Shown piece by piece: positions 41,954-45,466 of a stretch of DNA of 45,466 bases (positions within the stretch are counted from its first letter, which is position 1; each line of letters begins with the position of its first letter). Source of the DNA: Chloroflexota bacterium (GTDB lineage: Bacteria; Chloroflexota; Anaerolineae; UBA4142); NCBI GenBank assembly GCA_016215025.1, contig JACRMI010000155.1, positions 1 to 45,466 of the forward strand, read 5' to 3'. The notes below the pieces were generated by a model, which had not been told where the DNA came from, did no database searches, and saw nothing but the letters and a program-made list of their open reading frames with translations. Made by a program: the position numbers and the translations under genes.

Positions 41954-42328
41954 TTACTTTCGGAGTTGCGCCTTGATGCGGGCGAGCAATTCATCGCATT
42001 CAAACGGTTTCGTGATATAGTCGTCAGCGCCATTGTTAAATCCATGTGCTCTATCTTCGGGTTCATCCGCTGCGGTCATCATGATAACGGGTATTCTTGA
42101 GGTCGTTCTCGTCGAGCGAAGTTCCGTACAGACTTGAAATCCATCAAGGTCAGGTAAATTAACATCCAACAGAATTGCATCCGGTGATGAAGTATTCGCA
42201 ATCATCAAACCTTCGCTGCCGTTCGCGGCTAGGACAACGTCGTACCCATGTTGTTCCAAAGTCCGACGGACGATCAGACGAATAAGGTTCTCGTCGTCAA
42301 TCACAAGGATTTTTCGCTTTTCATTCAT
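41954..42328 (-). CDS. Single-domain response regulator (CheY/PleD-receiver-like)
   Basis: 124 residues, receiver only: acidic Asp11-Asp12 (VIDDEN), phosphoacceptor Asp55 (AILLDVNLPDLDGF), Thr in MMTAADE, Lys107 (DYITKPF). No output domain and no kinase next to it, so its partner is elsewhere. A GGGGAAAGC ribosome site precedes the ATG, and a promoter lies 56 bases upstream. Confidence 0.93.
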   Translation of the reverse strand: MNEKRKILVIDDENLIRLIVRRTLEQHGYDVVLAANGSEGLMIANTSSPDAILLDVNLPDLDGFQVCTELRSTRTTSRIPVIMMTAADEPEDRAHGFNNGADDYITKPFECDELLARIKAQLRK

Positions 42329-42383
42329 GCTTTCCCCTTCTGTGAGCGAATGCTACTTTGTCATCGCTTGAATAACCAAGATG

Positions 42384-42411
42384 ATTATACCGTGACAATC
42401 CAAGAAAACAA
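42384..42411 (-). promoter_or_regulatory. Promoter of the receiver gene
   Basis: TTGTTT (minus, 42411-42406), 16 nt, TATAAT (42389-42384). Expected start near 42377, leaving a leader of about 49 nt. Confidence 0.65.
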
Positions 42412-42426
42412 TGAGGCAAGATTCCC

Positions 42427-43488
42427 ATGACGAATCAACCCTTTCTTCTTTATGGTTCGACCGGCTACACGGGCGATCTCATCGCGCGACTCGCGGTCAA
42501 GCAAGGATTGCGTCCGATCCTCGCCGGTCGTAATCGCGAAAAGCTCACCGCACAAGCGACTGAGCTAGGATTAGAGTGTCGCAGCTTTTCACTCGACGAT
42601 CCAGCGACCATCGATACGGCGCTCAAAGACGTGTCTGTCGTCCTTCATTGCGCGGGACCATTCTCGCACACATCTAAACCTATGGCGATGGCGTCCCTAC
42701 GCACGAAAACGAATTACCTCGACATCACTGGCGAGATCGGCGTGTTTGAATCGCTCGCACGCCACGATGCCGATGCAAAAGCGGCGGGCATCATGCTTTT
42801 GCCGGGTGTTGGGTTCGACGTCGTTCCATCCGATTGTCTCTCCGCGCATCTCAAACGACGACTGTCATCGGCGACGCGACTCACGCTGGCGTTTCGCAAC
42901 GTCGGCGGAAGATTATCGCACGGCACTGCGACGACGATGATCGAAACGATTCATCTCGGCGGCGCGATTCGAGCGAATGGAAAAATCGTTCGCGTGCCAA
43001 GCGCTTGGAGATCGCGCCTGATCGACTATGGACGCGGACCGGTCAAATCGGTTACAATTCCCTGGGGCGATGTATCGACCGCATTCTACAGCACAGGAAT
43101 TCCGAACATCCAAGTGTATTCTGTTTTTCCGCCAATGCTCGTGCGCTTGATGGTACTGGGTCGATACACGGGTGCATTGTTCGCGACACCGACGATGCAA
43201 TCGATGCTCAAGCGCGTAATTCAATCGCAGCCAGCAGGTCCGACGGAGCAACAACGCGCCAAGGGAATAAGCTTGCTGTGGGGACAAGCCGAGGACGATT
43301 CGGGCAAGCGCGTTACATCACGAATGCGCACGCCCGAAGGTTATGCGCTTACGGCGATGACGGCGCTCGCGATTGTGCAGCGCGTACTCGCAGGCGATGC
43401 GCCGATCGGTTTCAAGACGCCATCGCTAGCGTATGGCACTGATTTTATTTTGCAGTTCGATAACGTCGCGCGTGAAGATATCGAATAA
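42427..43488 (+). CDS. Saccharopine-dehydrogenase-like NAD(P)-binding reductase
   Basis: 353 residues, Rossmann fold at the N-terminus (LLYGSTGYTGDLIARLA, LAGRNREKL), then VLHCAGPFS, NYLDITGEIGVFE, and GVGFDVVPSDCLSAHL. This is the layout of the saccharopine dehydrogenase-like/trans-acting enoyl reductase group (as in mycobacterial lipid synthesis), not of true lysine-pathway enzymes. The substrate is unknown. GAGG lies about 12 bases before the ATG. Neighbours give no pathway hint. Confidence 0.87.
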   Translation: MTNQPFLLYGSTGYTGDLIARLAVKQGLRPILAGRNREKLTAQATELGLECRSFSLDDPATIDTALKDVSVVLHCAGPFSHTSKPMAMASLRTKTNYLDITGEIGVFESLARHDADAKAAGIMLLPGVGFDVVPSDCLSAHLKRRLSSATRLTLAFRNVGGRLSHGTATTMIETIHLGGAIRANGKIVRVPSAWRSRLIDYGRGPVKSVTIPWGDVSTAFYSTGIPNIQVYSVFPPMLVRLMVLGRYTGALFATPTMQSMLKRVIQSQPAGPTEQQRAKGISLLWGQAEDDSGKRVTSRMRTPEGYALTAMTALAIVQRVLAGDAPIGFKTPSLAYGTDFILQFDNVAREDIE

Positions 43489-43542
43489 TCATCAAAGGAG
43501 TTGTTCATTCGCCGCTGGTGCATTAGCGTTAGAATGAAACTC

Positions 43543-43622
43543 AATAGGACGCAGACAAACGCAGACAAACGCCGATTTTATGATTTTTTTCAGCGTTCAT
43601 CAGCGTTCATCAGCGTCCTATT
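43543..43622. repeat. Tandem-repeat-armed palindrome in front of the RidA-like gene
   Basis: Left arm 43543-43574: AATAGGACGCAGACAAACGC and another GCAGACAAACGC unit; right arm 43591-43622: complementary CAGCGTTCATCAGCGTTCAT and AGCGTCCTATT. The match is close over 32 bp. It is the cleanest member of this class, ending 3 bases before the AGAGGAGAG ribosome site. Confidence 0.9.
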
Positions 43623-43640
43623 TTAAGAGGAGAGAAAGCA

Positions 43641-44126
43641 ATGTCGAAGATTGAAGCCAAGTTGGAAGCGATGGGGCTAGTGCTGCCACAGCCGATGAAA
43701 ACACCAAGCGGAATGAAATTGCCATTTGCGCCGGTGCGTGTGCGTGGCAATCGCGCGTTTATTTCTGGTATGGGACCGATCAATGCCGATGGTTCACTCG
43801 CGGAGCCGCGTGGCAAAGTCGGCGTAGACTTGACGGTAGAGCAAGGTTACCAAGCCGCGCGACTTGTCGCGTTGAATATTTTGTCCGCGCTCAAACGCGA
43901 ACTCGGCGATTTGGATCGCGTGACGGCGTGGCTGCGCGTGTTTGGAATGGTGAACAGCGCACCAGGGTTCAATCAACAGCCGTCCGTCATAAACGGCTTT
44001 TCGGATTTGATTCTCGAACTGTGGGGACCCGAAGCAGGCGCACATGCGCGATCAGCAGTTGGCATGGCGGGCTTGCCAGTCGATATACCGGTAGAGATTG
44101 AGGCAGAAGTGGAAATTCAAGGATGA
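43641..44126 (+). CDS. RidA/YjgF-family protein
   Basis: 161 residues of the RidA (UK114) family, enzymes that deaminate reactive imines/enamines or bind small metabolites. It shows the family opening (GLVLPQPMKTPSG, PFAPVRVRGNRAFISGMGPIN) and a GYQAARLVALNILSALK helix. It belongs to the longer subgroup seen in many bacteria; the arginine typical of active RidA is not obvious, so deaminase activity is uncertain. The ribosome site AGAGGAGAG lies at normal distance and is bordered by a long hairpin. Confidence 0.88.
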   Translation: MSKIEAKLEAMGLVLPQPMKTPSGMKLPFAPVRVRGNRAFISGMGPINADGSLAEPRGKVGVDLTVEQGYQAARLVALNILSALKRELGDLDRVTAWLRVFGMVNSAPGFNQQPSVINGFSDLILELWGPEAGAHARSAVGMAGLPVDIPVEIEAEVEIQG

Positions 44127-44206
44127 AAGATGAAAGATGAGGGATGAACGTTTCGCGTGAAGGCGAAAGTTTTCACGCGGAGCGTTCCTCTTTGGAGACA
44201 AACTCA

Positions 44207-45337
44207 ATGCGGCAGATTCTTCGCACGATGACGTTAATAGTTTTGCTATGCCTGCTCGTTGCGTGCGCCCAAGCGACAATTGCGCCTGCGACGCTAACGC
44301 TCCAGGTCATCACCGTCGTTGTCACGGCAACGCCAGAGCCGAGCGCGATGCCGACGGTGACGACAACAGCAACATCAACCGCGCTGCCCACCTCTACAAG
44401 ATTGCCAACAAAAACACCAGGTCCGACTTTTACTCCTTACCCAACGTCGACGCCGTTTGAGCTAACCAATCCAAGACCAAGCAACGACGAAATCCTGGGC
44501 TTGATCTTCAACAAGCATGAGCAGAGCGAAGATGCGCAAGAGATTGGCATTCAGAGATTCTATAGCAATATATCGCGTCAGGATATTGATGTGAATGGCG
44601 ACGGTCAGTTAGATATCCTGATGACTGGCACAACCTATTCTCGGCTAGTCTTTCTCGATGTCATGTCTTTTGAGCAAGGTGCTTGGCATGAGATGTTTTA
44701 CTTGGAAGAGCATGGACATTATTGCGGTTATATCAAAACATCCGTGACGGCAAGTGCGATCATTGCAGATGTTCTGACATGTTCGGGAGGAACAGGTATC
44801 TCGAATCAATCGTGGGTTCACCATTGGATTTCTTGCAAACGAGACCAATGCAGTGATGTGTGGTCTGCTCCGTTACTTTTCGCAGAAACCGAGCTTGGAC
44901 CATCATATAGGATGCGTGAAATTGTTGTCGTAGGAAATTTGAGCCAACCTGATAAACAAACAATTGAACTTGTCACTCGACGTTTTGAAATCCAGCAGCA
45001 AGTCAGTAGTCCTGACATAGAATCAGGTGAGGAGGGACCTGCGCTTGCAATGCGGCGAATTAGTGGACCTGATAAACGACAAATCTATCAGTGTAACGGC
45101 GTATCCTATGTATTGGTTCAGAGCGAGCAAAGCGCAACCGGAATAGAAATTTCCCGTGAATTTGACGCTCAGACGGAAGAGACTGATCAGTTTTTGCGCT
45201 GGGATTTGATAAATGAGCGATTCAAGACAACTATCTACAATGGCGGGTTCGTGCAAACTGAATTGGATTGGTCAAAAATTGCAGATGCTTATTCTGAATT
45301 TTGGGGAATGCCCTATCCAAATGAAACAAAGAACTGA
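44207..45337 (+). CDS. Secreted lipoprotein of unknown function
   Basis: 376 residues: lipobox LVAC (Cys20), a Thr/Pro-rich spacer (about 40-90: PTSTRLPTKTPGPTFTPYPT), then a globular domain of about 280 residues with a calcium-loop-like DVNGDGQLDILMTG (FG-GAP/dockerin-like) near residue 130 and four Cys. I do not recognise the family. Start ATG 44207 follows GGAGA by 9 bases; the frame is open from 44144, but the signal peptide begins here. Neighbouring genes give no functional hint. Confidence 0.75.
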   Translation: MRQILRTMTLIVLLCLLVACAQATIAPATLTLQVITVVVTATPEPSAMPTVTTTATSTALPTSTRLPTKTPGPTFTPYPTSTPFELTNPRPSNDEILGLIFNKHEQSEDAQEIGIQRFYSNISRQDIDVNGDGQLDILMTGTTYSRLVFLDVMSFEQGAWHEMFYLEEHGHYCGYIKTSVTASAIIADVLTCSGGTGISNQSWVHHWISCKRDQCSDVWSAPLLFAETELGPSYRMREIVVVGNLSQPDKQTIELVTRRFEIQQQVSSPDIESGEEGPALAMRRISGPDKRQIYQCNGVSYVLVQSEQSATGIEISREFDAQTEETDQFLRWDLINERFKTTIYNGGFVQTELDWSKIADAYSEFWGMPYPNETKN

Positions 45338-45466
45338 TTGAGACTTTTGAAAAACGGGCAAATTTTAAGGTTGGCGCGCCATTGACAAGCACGGACGTAA
45401 TGTGCATGATGGAACCCTCGGCGAGTCCAAGCGCCTGAGCAGAAAGCGGTTTCGTCATGAGCGAAA
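45338..45466. other. Right edge, no gene that can be supported
   Basis: An open frame on the minus strand enters with ATG at 45456-45458 (MTKPLSAQALGLAEGSIMHI) and runs into the lipoprotein gene. It could be a short real gene or noise; coding signals are weak. Confidence 0.3.

Overview
The window looks like a chromosomal segment of a Chloroflexota-like bacterium, probably from an Anaerolineae-type lineage. The case rests on lipoproteins and secreted proteins with long Thr-Pro spacers, secreted proteins ending in an LPLVLR-like tail, the prfA/prmC/threonylcarbamoyl-AMP synthase neighbourhood, and dense small palindromic repeats. This is inference: no rRNA or other decisive phylogenetic marker is present. 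I saw no tRNA, rRNA, CRISPR array, transposase or prophage.

Layout. 1-2.4 kb: a possible partial reading frame at the left edge, a large lipoprotein and rpsT (minus). 2.5-13.6 kb (plus): murJ, prfA, a SleB-like hydrolase, an MFS transporter, prmC, a HAD phosphatase, tsaC/ywlC, a GT4 glycosyltransferase, a secreted metallophosphoesterase and a subtilase; from prmC on, most genes overlap by 1-4 bases. 13.8-15.9 kb: two secreted SGNH-like proteins. 16.0-18.3 kb: an NLR-like STAND NTPase with nearly identical 120-bp TPR repeats and a frame break inside the repeats. 18.4-21.0 kb: a VIT/VWA membrane protein whose ribosome-binding site lies in a perfect 14-bp stem. 21.2-29.8 kb (minus): a signalling block with a NarX-like multi-PAS kinase, its NarL-type regulator, a single-domain receiver and two HD-GYP proteins (predicted c-di-GMP phosphodiesterases). 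29.9-37.8 kb (minus): pyrimidine-nucleoside phosphorylase and an exopolysaccharide cluster (four GT4-type glycosyltransferases and a polyprenyl-phosphate sugar transferase). 38.1-45.3 kb: an M28 peptidase, PlsC-like acyltransferase, an internally shortened histidine phosphatase, hflX, a receiver protein, a saccharopine-dehydrogenase-like reductase, a RidA-like protein and a lipoprotein.

The most unusual layer is the repeats. One class is hairpins whose two arms are each built from degenerate short tandem repeats (near 3.2, 7.5, 9.95, 31.25, 35.25, 36.2, 36.65, 41.9 and 43.6 kb). A second class is palindromes opening with GTCATTTCGAG or GTCATTGCGAG and closing with the complement. Some are nested inside one another, and several lie in frame inside conserved genes (murJ, two glycosyltransferases, hflX twice), where they encode extra peptide segments. 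Other points worth checking: near-leaderless promoters (TATAAT 6 nt before the start codon of murJ and of a glycosyltransferase), an hflX without a plausible ATG/GTG/TTG start, and the STAND gene, which resembles a rapidly evolving NLR-type receptor.
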